A DNA stretch of 64,000 nt from Apodemus sylvaticus (GCF_947179515.1 NC_067481.1:7066070-7130069), one strand, 5' to 3'. Shown: positions 32,600-52,806, numbered from the stretch's first letter. Numbers and translations are program-made. The notes: generated from the sequence alone by a model not told the origin.

Positions 32600-33780
32600 A
32601 GATGAAAATAGATGTCAATAAATGTTAGTAATTGCTAGTAATGCTTGTGATTAACTCATATTGAAGAGCTTGATTTTTTTTTTTTGAGAAAGTATCATCA
32701 CCTTCAAAAATACACCCCTGGGAAAATTTAAGTATTCCCCAGAAGACCCTGGCTTATTGAAAGAGAAAACTGTCATGGAAGCAAACCTTTACAGTCCCCG
32801 CATTATTGGAGAGATAAACCAGCCCCCAGGCACTCTGTGAACTCCGAGGATTGGCAACTGACATCTTCCTTTGGGGCTCGGGGTTGGAAAGAGTCTCCTG
32901 GGTCCTTCCCTGGCTGACTTAGTCCCAGAACCTCAGAGGGAGTGGAGACGTTTCCATGGTGACTGGAACAGGCTGCTCAGGGGAGCAAGCCCAGGCATCC
33001 ACTCGGGTTGTGCATTATGAATAATAAAATCAGAGCAGTCCCAAGGCAGCTTTGCACCGAGGTGGGCTCCAACCTGTGCCTGACCCACAGTCATAGGAAA
33101 AGGAAGCTGCCCATTTCCATGGCTCCAGATAAACACAGCCTGTTCAGGCCATCTGGTGGCCTGGATTCTGCAAGAGGTGGGAGGAGAGAGGAGAGAGAGA
33201 GAGTTGCCCCGGGCGGGGAGAAGAGCAGTGCCTGTGCCTCTCACTGGCTGGGGCCAGGAACCATTCGGTATTAGGATGCTGGGAGGAAAAGCAGGATAGG
33301 CGAGCACTAAGTGGGGTGTAGTGGAGCACGCTTGTAATGGGACGCTGAGGCAGGAGGACCACTATGAGTTTGAGGCCAGTTTGCATTAGACAGTGAGTTT
33401 CATGCCAACCTAGGTTGCACAAGATCTCGTGTTAGACAATAACATGAAAAGGCTGGCACTGAAGGTTGAGACAGTGCCCCTTTTCCTCCCCTTGGTCCCC
33501 CAAGGGTTGGTGGCCCGAGATGATGTCTCACGAAGGGGCCATTCACTCAGAATAGGGAAAATGAAGGAAAGGATTAAGAATCCACAGGTCAGTCGTGCAA
33601 GCAGAGGGATTTGTAAACCTAGCTCTGTCCTACAACTTGTGAAATTGGCATATGACTGCCATCCGAAGGGATCTGTAGGAGTCTCCTTGTGAGTACCCTA
33701 AGTCAGACAACCCATTAAAACTCTCCACGCGTGGGCATAAGGGACATTTAGTGATGGGGGGGTGTATCGGGCCTTAGTTG
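32600..33780. other. Intergenic DNA, no gene seen
   Basis: Mostly non-repetitive. A diverged B1-like copy lies at about 33307-33425 (plus) and a GA-rich stretch at about 33180-33203. No frame with recognisable protein content. Confidence 0.55.
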
Positions 33781-33795
33781 AAATATTTATAATAC

Positions 33796-33798
<3 letters not shown>

Positions 33799-33831
<33 letters not shown>
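33799..33831. repeat. (GT)n microsatellite
   Basis: About 16 perfect GT units. Confidence 0.95.
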
Positions 33832-33835
<4 letters not shown>

Positions 33836-34176
33836 GTGTGCCACGAGGGCTTGCCGTCAGTTCCAGCCCCCAACCTGATATGGAATATTTCTGGGTGACC
33901 TTGAATGACTCACGTAACCTCCAAGCTTCAGAATGCTGTTCAGTTAATGAGAGCTTTTGTATTTGTCTCATGAAGTTCCTGGGGCATTAAACAGACTGGA
34001 ACCACTTGCCACAGAGCCAGCAAGTCAACACACACAGAAGCCAGCCACTACTCAGAGACGCTGCCCGCTGGCCCCTGGAAGAAGATCTGATAGCTTTTCT
34101 CGGCAGCCCTAGGGTAGGAAACCCATTCTGACAGGCTCTCTAGACTTTTTCTTCTCCAGAGGGATGAGCAGGATAG

Positions 34177-34182
34177 TCCATG

Positions 34183-34215
<33 letters not shown>

Positions 34216-34535
34216 TGTGAATGTGTGTGTGTGTCTATGTGTGTCTGTTTATGTGTGAATGTGTATGTCTATGTATGTGTGAATGTGTGTGAATGTGTGT
34301 GTCTATGTATGTGTGAATGTGTGTGTGTCTATGTGTGTCTGTGTATATGTGAATGTGTGTGTGTCTATGTGTGTCTGTGTATATGTATCAGTGTGTGTGT
34401 CTAGGTGTGTCTGTGTCTGTGTATGCGTCTGTGTCTATGTATTGTGTCTCTGCATGTCTATGTATGTGTGTCTCTCTCTGTATATGTGTCTCTGTGTGTG
34501 TGCGTGTCTTTGTGTGTCTAAGTGTGTCTGTGTGC
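34177..34535. repeat. Long compound TG-rich tandem array
   Basis: It starts as pure (TG)n at 34182-34213, then turns into units such as TGTGAATGTGTGTGTCTATG repeated with variation for over 300 bp. The open frames across it are an effect of the low-complexity sequence. Confidence 0.95.
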
Positions 34536-35164
34536 TGTCCTCTGATCTTCTCACAAATGCTTCCCATGAAAGCACGCAGGCCGTTAGCTGATGCAATCAG
34601 CCATTTGAGCCCAGCTCTGTGCTCTGCACACGGCACTCTCTTCCCCTCCAGAGTTCTATGGAGGCTCAGTGGAGTCTCGGTGATGACAGGCTTTCAGGTG
34701 ACAAGTTCACAGTGCTGTGTACTGTTCGCTGCACACCACTGGGAGGAGACAGGTCCCTGGGATGGATGGCGGTTGGCAGCACCCTGTGCATTAAATGTAA
34801 GTTTGGGGAACACAGGAGGTAAATGGCCCTCTCCTCCTTCCTATCTTACCGTCTCAGTGGGCCGCTTCCCAGGGGCCGGTCTGGCTTCTCTTCCTTTGTG
34901 GGCCCCAGTCTCTTTCCCTCTGCCTATCACTTACTCAACCTTGATGTTACAACCCAGGAAAACCTTTGAGAAGCCCAGGATCAGAAAGATGGCTCAGCAA
35001 GTAAAGGCACTCACAGGCACGAGCCCGATGGCCTCAGTTTGACCCTTGGAACTCAACAAGGTAGAAAGACAGACTCGACTCCTGAGGGCTAGCCTATGGC
35101 CTCTATATCTAAGCCATGGTATGGGGAACCTCCTCTCATCAATAATAATAAAAAATGGTGGCTG

Positions 35165-35345
35165 GGGCTGGATAGATGGCTTAGCAGTTAAGAGCATTGG
35201 ATGCAGGTCTAGGAGAGTGGGGTTCAATTCCCAGAATCCCCCTGGGGGCTTAAAACTGTCTATAATTCCGGTCCCCATGGGTCTGGTGCCTTCTTCTGGC
35301 CGCCGCAGGCATCAAGCATCCACACGGTTCACAGACATATGCAAA
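35165..35345 (+). mobile_element. Diverged B2/B3-type SINE
   Basis: GGGCTGGATAGATGGCTTAG head, GTTCAATTCCCAGAATCCCC and a variant 3' half (TCTGGTGCCTTCTTCTGGCC). Confidence 0.75.
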
Positions 35346-35914
35346 GGAGAACCACCCATACAGGTTAAAAAACAAAACAGGCACTGGACCCATCCAAGGC
35401 CTCTTCTCCATAATAGCACCAAAGGGAGGAAGAAATCTCCCCTGTCCCCCATCCCCAGTGGCCCATCCCCTTCCCCTTTCCCCCTGCCCCAGGCTCCCCA
35501 GCTAAAGCTAGAGCAAAGGTTCTGAACTCTATGAAGTTCATATTGAATGGCAACCACTGCCACATGCTGACCCACCCATCTCCCAGGATCCCAGTCATCC
35601 CGGGAGAATGTCCTCTGGTGAAACCAGGCTGATCATGGACCATCAGCAGCCTCCCTGGCTATGGAGTCAGACACGAAGAAGACCGAAGTGCCACCTCGGT
35701 GGTCCTCATGGAAGTCAGGGTTGAGTGCCTGCTTGCACAGACTTGGATGAAGCTCTGTGTGTGGGGCTGGTGTTGAGCAACACCGTCCGGCTGGCCTGAA
35801 AGAGGGCCATGTGACCAACTGGCTCATCGCCACGGGGCGTTGGATGTTGCCAGCAAAACTGGGATGGTCCAAACGGAAACCCCACTGGTGAGTTCTAAAT
35901 ATGCATTTTTGCAA

Positions 35915-35954
35915 TAATAATAATAATTATTATTATTATTAATAATAATAATAA
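35915..35954. repeat. (AAT)n/(ATT)n palindromic microsatellite
   Basis: AATAATAATAATTATTATTATTATTAATAATAATAA-type run (written by motif), which folds back on itself at the switch from AAT to ATT. Confidence 0.9.
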
Positions 35955-36023
35955 ACTGTAGGTGAAAACTGTCTAAGTAGGTTTGTTTGAGGTTGAAAAG
36001 GAGGATATTGAAAAGGGAAGGCA

Positions 36024-36169
36024 GGGCTAGAGAGATGGCAAAGCAGTTAAGAGCACTGACTGCTGTTCCAAAGGTCATGAGTTCAAATCCCAGCAACCAC
36101 ATGATGGCTCACAACCATCCGTAGTGAGATCCCATGTGCTAACGTGCCATTTCTCAATAGCAATAAAGG
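36024..36169 (+). mobile_element. B2 SINE, 3' truncated
   Basis: GGGCTAGAGAGATGGCAAAG head through CACAACCATCCGTAGTGAG, ending in CAATAAAGG. Confidence 0.88.
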
Positions 36170-36639
36170 CCTGGTGTGGACACATGCCTGTAACTCATGT
36201 TCATGAGGAGGTCAGAGGACAGCTCCATGGAGTGGGTGTCTCTCCCCTCAAGTTTACATAGATTGGGGACCAGTCACGTTATCAGGAGCGTGGCACTACA
36301 TGCTGAGCCATCTTACAGCAGCCCTCTATGACATCTTACAGTTATTCTTTTACATTTATTTTATATTGCCATAGGGCCAGTGCAGAAGCCAGAGGTCGAA
36401 GGATCATTTTTACACATCGGGCCATATTGTGGGCCCTCTATGACTTTTTAAAACCTGCCTTCTCATAGATTGATCTACACAATCTACACAGGTTAAGATA
36501 AATAAAGGAGAGGCGGGTCATTGTGGTACACGCCTTCAGTCCCAGAATTTGGGAAGCAAAGGCTGCTGTATCTCTGACTTCCAGGCCAGCCTGGTGTACA
36601 CAGTGATACCCTGTCTGGGTTTTTCATTTGTTTGATTGT

Positions 36640-36876
36640 TTTTAAATGTGTATGAGTGTTTTGCCTGCACGCGCACACGTGTGTGTGTGTGTGTGTGTGT
36701 GTACGTGTGTGTGTGTATACCATGTGCATGCCTAGTGCCTGCAGAAGCCAGAAGAAGGCATTGGATGCCCTGAAACTGGATCATTGAGATCCCTTGCCTG
36801 GGTGCTGGCAACCAAACCCAGATACTCTGCAAGAACAAACAGTACTCCTTACTGCTGAGCCATCTCTTCAGTCCCA
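36640..36876 (-). mobile_element. B3-type SINE containing a (GT)n run
   Basis: Reverse-oriented head ACTGCTGAGCCATCTCTTCAG at the right end, block GGTGCTGGCAACCAAACCCA, and a (GT)n run at about 36678-36717 in the 3' region. Confidence 0.7.
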
Positions 36877-37818
36877 AAACCATGTCTTAAAAAAAAGAAA
36901 AAGGAGGAGGAGAGGGGCTGGGGGTATGACCCAGTGAAAGTGTTTGTCTAATAAGTGTGGAACCCTGGCTTCAGTACTTAGTATCAGATAAACTGGACAT
37001 GGTAGCAAATTTCTATAATCCCAGCACTTGGGAAGTAAAGGCAGGAGGGTCAGAAGTTCAAGGCCACCCTTACCACTCACCACATAGCAAGCTTGAGTCT
37101 AGCTTAATATCCATGAGATCCTGCCTTTTTTTTTTTTTTTTTTTTACAGTTTCAGCTGGCTGTTCCTGACAACTGACAATCCTATTCAACCCTTCACAAC
37201 TAATTCAGGAACCTTTTCTATGTATGTCTTATTATTTTTTTACTTTGTTTATGTGCTAAGAAAACTCATTCCATAACTAACTTCCCTTTGGATAATGAGA
37301 CCAGTAGGAGAATGAGTTGAAGGCAAAGTAACCAAAATATAATCAAGGTTACGATCAGTTCCATCCAATTATTCATCTTGCAGTCTGTGTCCTACCATGA
37401 GATCCTGTCTTAAAAAGACAAAGAACACTCCCCCACACACTGTCGATCGCCCTGCCTGATAGAACTCCACCTTCCTGCATCCACTGTTCGATTACTTGCT
37501 TTTATTTGTAGTTGCTTTGGGGGAATCTCCCTAAGCCAGAAAGTTAACTCTAGGCCAATATAGAACCTTTGTGCTTTGTTCACCAGAGTGCTTGGCATAG
37601 CTGACTCTTCACAGATACAGACTTTCCTAAGTGCTGATTGCAGGCTGTCTAATCATAGGTACATAGTCAGGAGAAAGCTGAGATTTCAGGGTGCAGAGAG
37701 ACCTCAGAGGACACACCCCTCATCCGCAGAGCCAATGGCAGGAGGTAACAGGCCTGTGAGACATGGAGACGAAACTGTGGATCCAGGATCACTTGTGCTT
37801 TTAGAATACTGGTGCATT

Positions 37819-37824
37819 TTTATT
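37819..37824 (-). terminator. Cdr2l: Cdr2l poly(A) signal AATAAA
   Basis: TTTATT on the plus strand reads AATAAA on the transcript strand. No earlier signal is as well placed, so the 3' UTR would run from 39660 to about 37800 (about 1.86 kb). Confidence 0.7.
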
Positions 37825-38463
37825 AAAGAAGAGAATAAAGCATTTGTAAATATATTTCTCTCACGTATACTTCAAAGGTGATGCTGACCAGCTGCTACGG
37901 AACTGGGGAAGTGAACAGGCCTGAATTCCTCCCCATCCCCAGATGACAGGGACACACAGAGGGTCTGGAGGTGCCCAGCCCCAAAGGACGAAAGGTTCCA
38001 AGTCATGTGAACAGAAGGATCCAGCTGCCAGCTGGCATCACAGTGCCACCTGGAACAGCGTTGTGTCTCCAGGGATGTCGACATGTTTGATAAGAAAGCC
38101 CCTTTGCCCATTAGCAGGAGATAAGGCATGACGGTTCCCACTGGGTTCCCAGCTCTGAGGCCACAATCACTGCCTCCCGCTGGGTTGTATGGCTCCTTTG
38201 ATTTCTAGAATCTTGGGAAGGTGGCGGAAGGAACCGGAAGACCTGAAGGACTGCTGAGGGCAAGCCAGGGGGGCCTGGGCATGTCTTAGATGATGCTTGA
38301 CTTTCTAAAGTTTTAGACTAAAATATCGAACTCCTGACCCAGGTGGGGCCTCAAAAGCCCCCCCTGCCCCCTGTAGAGGTGGGCGGTAAAGGGCAGGCTT
38401 CCTGTAGAGAGGTGGAAAAGGGGACATTTCTTCCTCAACTTACGAATACAACGCAACATGAGG

Positions 38464-38637
38464 GCCCGGCAGTGGTAGGTCACACCTTTAATCCCAGCAC
38501 TTTGGGAGGCAGAGGCAGGAGGATCTCTGAGTTGGAGGCCAGCCTGGTCCACAGAGTGAGTTCCAGGACAGGCAGGGCTATACACAGAGAATCCTTGTCT
38601 CAAAAAAACAAAAACAAAAACAAGAAAAAAAAAAAAA
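38464..38637 (+). mobile_element. B1 SINE, antisense in the Cdr2l 3' UTR
   Basis: GGGCCCGGCAGTGGTAGGTC head, full B1 body and an A-rich tail. It is inserted opposite to the direction of Cdr2l transcription. Confidence 0.93.
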
Positions 38638-39660
38638 CAGAACAAAACCCAGTAAGGACCTTGCTACCCCTGGGGAAGGACAGGAATGAACACTTGGACC
38701 TGGGTTGGTGACACAGGACATTCTGAAGGCTGCAGATGTGAACTGTCCCAGGGCTGGCCTGAGGAAGAGAGGACTGAATGAGACATCATGGTCCCTGAGA
38801 TAGGGGCAGGCGCAGAGAAAGGAAGGAATGCGAAGGTGGCTTACAGGCTCGGGGGACCATCTACCATCCCAGCCCCTGGAAGGCTTCAGCCCAGAAGGTA
38901 ATTCCAGGAATGGAACTTGGCTCTGAGAGGAAAGGGACACTGCCCGTGTGTGACTGTTGAGGGACTCCCTCTTCCTCTATTCAGATTGGCTACAGATCTG
39001 TGGTGAGCTGAAGACCTTTACCAGGGCTGGGGGTCGGGGTGCACTCGAGCCTGGCTAAAGCTTCCTATTCTGCAAGGTGGGAGCTATCTGCGCCCTGCTC
39101 AGCACTCTGGGAGTGGTACAGCTGGTGTTAAGGGAATGACAGTCGCGACTGGCAAGAAGCAGTGGATGGTCTAGGAGACCCCAGACACCAGCCATGGCTG
39201 GCTCTGAGGTCCCCCTTTCAAGTGTTTCCAGTTGTGACAAGGCTCCAGGAGGCCTTGCATTGCAAATCTCTCAGAAAAACAACTTTGGAGGACGAAGCCA
39301 GAAAGGCTTGCAGAAGACTGGGCGGCAGTCTGAGGGTGAGGCCTGGGGTCTAGAAGCCGAGGACTGAGGGAGCTGAAAAGCCCTCAGGGGCAGTGGTGGG
39401 GGTGGCAGTGGCGGGGTGGGGAGCGTGTTTGGCTTTTAAACTGAGCTGTGCCTTCAAGCTGAAGCGCGTGGCCAAGGGAGCAGCAGAGCCACCGGCAGGA
39501 AATAGGCTGTGTCCCCAGATCAGAAAGACCTCGTCCTCAAGCTCCAGCTACGGGTATATTGCTGCGCAAAGGGCGTTCTCATTTACCAAGGGGCTGCCAT
39601 CCAGGCACGAGAGACCCCTCTGGTGGGGAGGCGGAGGGAGGCTACAGGCTTTGAGAGGGG

Positions 39661-48191
<8,531 letters not shown>

Positions 48192-48720
48192 GGCCCCGCG
48201 GGTGGCGGTGGGCGGGCGCTGCGGCAGCTCAGGGCCTGGGCTTGCAGCCCGGGACAATGCGGCGGAGGCAGCCCGGGCTTCCAACGTCGCGGGCTCGGGC
48301 TTCAGCGCCCCTGCGCCCGCCGCCCGTGATCGCCATCCGCTACCGGCCGTGCGCCCAGCGGGGCCTCTGGCTCCCGCGCTCCCCGGGTCCCGCCGAACTG
48401 GGGACGCCGGGTGGCGGCGGCACAAAGGGCGGAGGGGTGGGGACTGCAAAGTGGGACGACAGCTGGGACCACCCAGGACCGTCTGCAGGGATGGGGCGTC
48501 AGCAGAGTGCGGGTGCAGTGGCGGGTACCCCTTGCCCGCCTCCGGCCGGTACACCACCCGGCCTGCGCCGCGACACCCGGAGCCGCCGCTGCATCTCCGC
48601 CCGGCCCGCTTACAGCTTCCCAGGCCGCCAGCTTTGCGGGGTGGGGTCTGCCGCCGGAGACCAATCACAAGGCGTATGCAAATAAGGGGCGGGCCGAAGG
48701 CGAGGACCTTCCTGGTGTCC
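48192..48720 (-). promoter_or_regulatory. Cdr2l: Cdr2l CpG-island promoter and 5' UTR
   Basis: A strongly CpG-rich block surrounds the Cdr2l ATG at 48191. At its upstream edge lie CCAAT (48661-48665), ATGCAAAT (octamer-like, 48676-48683) overlapping an AT-rich patch, and GGGGCGGGCC (GC box). Their grouping suggests transcription starts near 48640-48660, giving a 5' UTR of about 450 nt. The exact start is inferred. Confidence 0.75.
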
Positions 48721-48924
48721 TGGTCCGGGAATTGCTGGATCAACCCTCTGTCCTGTTTTTCCTCCACGTCCGACTTTTATTTATGCCCATCTGGCATTAT
48801 TTTGTTTGCTTGTTGTCTGTCCTTCTGGCTCTTCTGGGAGCAAGAGTCTGTCTGATGTCCACAGTGGTCCTCACCTGCGGAGAACGTCCTTTAAAATGGT
48901 ATTAATTTACAAACATCTTTAAGA

Positions 48925-49130
48925 ACCTTGAATGGGGGTTTGGTTGCTGGAACACTCGAGGTCCTGAGTTCTTGCTGAGGATTTGAGTTCGGTTCCCGGC
49001 ACCCACGTCAAGCAGCTCACAACAGCCTGTAATGCCAGCTCCAGGGAAAATCTGACACCTCTGGCCTCTGTGGGTACTTGTAATGACACGAACTCTCACA
49101 CGTAGAAAACACACGCACAAATGATTAGAA
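48925..49130 (+). mobile_element. Diverged B3/B4-type SINE
   Basis: GGTCCTGAGTTCTTGCTGAG, TTCGGTTCCCGGCACCCACG and GCTCACAACAGCCTGTAATG in tRNA-SINE order, with an ACACACGCACAAATG end. Confidence 0.55.
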
Positions 49131-49139
49131 AGAGGTAGG

Positions 49140-49680
49140 CACAGTGGTTCCCTCTTCTAATAACAGGAGTTGGGAGGCTGAAGCAGGAGGATTGTCTTGA
49201 GTTCTTAGGCCAGACTGTTTTACACAGCATTTTCCAGGTCAGACTAAGCTACAGCGAGGGAGTTTTTCTGTAAACTAAACTAAGCAAAGCTAAACATTAC
49301 TTTAAGGGGGGTTGAGGAGGTGGCTCGGCACATTAAAAGTGCTTAACGGGGTTTTTTTCTTTTCTTTTTTTTTAAAGCAGAGTGTGGGGCTTGTTCTTGT
49401 AATCCCAGCTCTGGAGCTGGGGAGCTAAAAGAGATGGATCAATGGTGTGCAGTAAACCTAGCCTACTTGGCCAGTGAAAGGCCTTGTTTCAAAAAAAACC
49501 AAGGTACACAACTCCTGAGAAATAACACCTGGAGGTTGTCCTTTGCCCTCTACACACACATGAACACACATGAGTGAACAGACACATACACATGTGCACG
49601 CACACACACATACGCACATGCATGCATGCACACACAAATACACACATGCACATCTACCTTTAATAACCCAAGTCTTAGGC
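49140..49680. other. Diverged SINE pieces and a CA-rich stretch
   Basis: B1/B4-like remnants at about 49135-49290 and 49378-49500, then a CA/CATG-rich stretch at about 49550-49650. No gene. Confidence 0.5.
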
Positions 49681-49720
49681 TGGAGAGACGGCTCAGTGGG
49701 TGGTAAAAGAGAGCAAGTTG

Positions 49721-49912
49721 GGGGTTGGAGGAATGGCTCAGTGGTTAAGAGCACCAGCTGTTCTTCCAGAGGTCCTGAGTTCAATTCCCAGCAATGGGGA
49801 TTCCACTATACATGGTGGCTCACAACCATCTGTAGTGGAACTCAATACCCTCTTCTGGTGTATCTGAAGATAGCTATATAATAAATAAATAATTCTTAAT
49901 AAAACAATAGAA
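49721..49912 (+). mobile_element. B2 SINE with a short internal insertion
   Basis: GGGGTTGGAGGAATGGCTCAG head and a standard B2 body, but the stretch GGGGATTCCACTATA (about 49797-49811) interrupts the usual CAGCAACCACATGG block. It ends in ATAATAAATAAATAATTC. Confidence 0.88.
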
Positions 49913-49920
49913 CCTGTCTT

Positions 49921-50104
49921 TTGCTGGAGATGGCTCAACAGTTTAGAGCATTTCTTGTTCTTGCAGAAGACCCGGAATCCATTCCTCAGATTATGGTGGT
50001 TCAGAAGCAACTGTAATTCTCTTCTGACCTCCTTGGGCACCAGGCATGCACATGGTGTAGATACATACATGCAGGCAGACACTCATAAATATAGAATAAA
50101 TAAA
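49921..50104 (+). mobile_element. B3-type SINE
   Basis: TTGCTGGAGATGGCTCAACAG head, GACCTCCTTGGGCACCAGGC and an ATAAATATAGAATAAATAAA end. Confidence 0.75.
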
Positions 50105-50138
50105 TATAGAAATATAACACATTTTATAAAAGAGCTGG

Positions 50139-50312
50139 TGCTGGGTGGTGGCGGCGCACGCCTGTAATCCCAGCACTCTGGGAGGCAGAGGCAGGTGGAG
50201 TTCTGAGTTCGAGGCCAGCCTGGTCTACAGAGTGAGTTACAGGACAGGCAGGGCTATACAGAGAAACCCTGTCTCAGAAAAAAAAAAACCAAAACCAAAA
50301 AAAAAACCAAAA
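50139..50312 (+). mobile_element. B1 SINE with target-site duplication
   Basis: Near-consensus B1 with an A-rich tail. AAAAGAGCTGG is duplicated at 50128-50138 and 50313-50323. Confidence 0.95.
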
Positions 50313-50323
50313 AAAAGAGCTGG

Positions 50324-50905
50324 AATGTTTAAAAACCTGCATGTCTAGAAACAGGCTGGAAGGAATGGACTTTGAGCACATGTTACTTGTATTCTGCCCT
50401 TTCTCTTTAAGGTCTATATTTCTTACTGCTTAAGACCCAAATCTGATATTCAGTTACACCCATAAAAGCCATGATTTAATCCAGCCAAGCATTCTTTTCC
50501 TTAAAGGAGTTTTCCTAATCCAGCATTCATGTAGCTTGTTTTTGTTGAGATCTATCATGTGTGAACATTCTTGAGGAACCCAATATATGTTGTGATATAC
50601 CCAGAAAAGGGTCTCTAATCAGAATATGGCGACATCTGAAAATCCAAAGGAAAAAGGCGTAGGGCCAGGAGAAAAATGTGTAAAAGATTTGACTGGACAA
50701 TTTCCAGAAAAAAAAAAATCCAATGGCCCAGTCAACATGTGACTAAGGAACAAAGTTTAGTCCTCGAGAAATGCAAATTAAATCCACAATGAGATATCCC
50801 CATTACCATACTTGAGACCTTAGCTGTTTCCCAAGGCTCATGTGTTAAATGCTTTGCTCCTAGTGGTGTTTTTGGGACACTGTAGAGAGACAGACCATAC
50901 TGTGT
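50324..50905. other. Unique intergenic sequence
   Basis: AT-rich sequence without recognised genes or clear repeats, upstream of the TG-rich array. Confidence 0.5.
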
Positions 50906-50908
50906 GAA

Positions 50909-51222
50909 TGCACATGTATGCGTGTGCATGTGTGTGTGCATGTGTGTATATGCATGTGTATATACATGAGTATATACACGTATGTATACATGTGTGCATG
51001 CATGTGTGTATCTGTGTGTATATACTGTGTGTATACATGTATATACATGTGTATATATGTTTGTGTGTATCTGTGTATATGTATGCATGTGTATATATGT
51101 GTGCATGTGTGTATGCATGCATGTGTGTATATGTGCATGTGTATATATGCATGTGTGTGTGTTTGCGTGTGTGTATATGTGTGTATATGTGTATGCATGT
51201 GTGTTGTATGTGTGTGGGGGTT
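50909..51222. repeat. Compound TG/TATG/CATG tandem array (about 310 bp)
   Basis: Alternating purine-pyrimidine units TGTG, TATATG, CATG and TGTATG run for over 300 bp with hardly any interruption. All frames through it are open on both strands because of this composition. Confidence 0.95.
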
Positions 51223-51361
51223 TTTATGTCACTGAGGGTATAACCTGATTGTGGCGCCCTGGCCTCTTCTCCCTTTCTGTGCAGTCTGGTGATGAAACGA
51301 ATGGTCACGCTGCATGGTGTACTCCTATCATGATGAGCTGGCTATCATAGCCCTCAAGGGA

Positions 51362-51556
51362 GGGGCTGGAGAGATGGCTCAGCGGTTAAGAGCACGGACT
51401 GCTCTTCTGAAGGTCCTGAATTCAAATCCCAGCAACCACATGGTGGCTCACAACCATCTGTAATAGGATCTGATGCCCTCTTCTGGTGTGTCTAAAGACA
51501 GCTATAGTGGACTCACATATATAATAAATAGATAAATCTTAAAAAAAAAAAAAAAA
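51362..51556 (+). mobile_element. B2 SINE
   Basis: GGGGCTGGAGAGATGGCTCAG head, near-consensus body and an ATATATAATAAATAGATAAATC end plus a poly-A run. Confidence 0.95.
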
Positions 51557-51559
51557 CAA

Positions 51560-52160
51560 AAAACAACTGATCCTGGGCTGAAATCCTCCAAACTGTAGGA
51601 TAAAATATACTTTTTATAAATCATGGGCTAGCTTCCCATCACTATGACAAAATACCAAAGGCAAAACAACTTATAAGGAAGAAAGGTGTGTTTTGGCTCA
51701 GGATTCAGTTCATCACTGTTTTGCCCCTGGGCCTGTGGCAAGGCAGCTCATTGTAGAGGACAGAGCAGAGGATCCTGGACACCTCGTGGCAGCCCTAAAG
51801 GTTCTACCAGTCCCCACTGGCACCAGGGACTGGTGACCCAGCCTTTGTCACGAGGGTCTTTGGGACACCTGGCTGTGTGCTTAGTGACAGAGAGCTGACT
51901 AACACACATGCTCACCAGCATGGCTGACTTGTTTTGTCTTAAATTGGAAAGACAGAAAGTAAATAGCATCATCAAGAATACTGGCCATCTGGAATGTTCC
52001 CTACTCCTGGAGGGAATACCATCGGGGCAACCCCACTTAGAAAGCTGCTTGGTGGGGTCAGTAAGAGGGCTCAGTAGAGAAAGGGTGCCTGCTGCCAAGC
52101 CTGATGACCTGACCTCACAGCTGGTGGTTTTTCCTTGGTTGGTTTTGCATGTTGTTTTGA
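51560..52160. other. Intergenic sequence, repeat origin possible
   Basis: CATCACTATGACAAAATACC and following sequence may belong to an old interspersed repeat. No gene is recognised. Confidence 0.4.
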
Positions 52161-52290
52161 GATCTCTCTGGGTAGCCCCGGCTGTGCTGGAGCTTGCTAT
52201 GTAGACCAGGCTGGCCTCAAACTCACAGAGATCCTTTTATTTCTGCCTCCCAAGTAGGGTGAAAGGCATGTGTTAACAGAGCCAGGCAGA
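52160..52290 (-). mobile_element. Diverged B1 SINE
   Basis: Reverse-oriented B1 blocks (GTAGACCAGGCTGGCCTCAA, TTTCTGCCTCCCAAGTAGGG) with missing pieces near the right end. Confidence 0.75.
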
Positions 52291-52422
52291 TGACCCCCAT
52301 CTGTTGCCTGGGACCTACATAATGGAAGGGGAGAATCAACTATTGCACGGTGTGCTCTGACTTCCATACGAGTGCTGTGCCACACACCCACACATACACA
52401 GATAAAACAATAAATAAACAGA

Positions 52423-52635
52423 GGTGGAGAACTGGCTTGGCAGTTAAGCAGTTAAGGGCACACTGCTCTTGCAGAGGACATGAGTTCAGTTCCCAGCACC
52501 ATGGGGCAGTTCATAACAACCAGTCACTCCAGCTCCAGAGGATCTGATGCCCTCTTCTGGCTTTTTTGGGCACCTGTACTCAGAAGCATCCACACACACC
52601 CATCACAATAAACATAATTAAAGTTAAATCTTAAT
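52423..52635 (+). mobile_element. B2/B3-type SINE
   Basis: GGTGGAGAACTGGCTTGGCAG head with a small duplication of GCAGTTAA, GAGTTCAGTTCCCAGCACCA and a variant 3' half. Confidence 0.75.
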
Positions 52636-52649
52636 AAAAAAGTACAAAG

Positions 52650-52806
52650 ACGGGGTGGTGGTGGAGCATGCCTTTAATCCCAGCACTTGGGAGGCAGAGG
52701 CAGGTGGATTTCTGAGTTTGAGGCCAGCCTGGTCTACAGAGTGAGTTCCGGGACAGCCAGAGCTACATAGAGAAACCCTGTCTTGAAAAGAACAAAAATA
52801 AATACA
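52650..52806 (+). mobile_element. B1 SINE
   Basis: ACGGGGTGGTGGTGGAGCATG head, full body and an AACAAAAATAAATACATAAA tail. Confidence 0.93.

Larger units (their letters stand above)
37800..39660 (-). other. Cdr2l: Cdr2l 3' UTR (right end firm, left end inferred)
   Basis: The region follows the Cdr2l stop codon directly and has no intron signal or other gene. It contains one B1 in antisense orientation at 38464-38637. The left end rests on the AATAAA at 37819-37824. Confidence 0.65.

Noticed and set aside
34177..34535. Possible CRISPR-like regular array
   Set aside because: No constant repeat with unique spacers; the units are variants of TGTGTG/TGAATG simple sequence in a eukaryotic genome.
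35915..35954. AAT/ATT palindrome as a possible origin or hairpin RNA
   Set aside because: It is a microsatellite that switches from AAT to ATT units, a common slippage product.
50730..51310. Long Cys/Val- or His/Thr-rich frames at 34.2-34.6 kb and 50.7-51.3 kb
   Set aside because: Translations of TG/CA-rich tandem repeats, open in all frames by composition.
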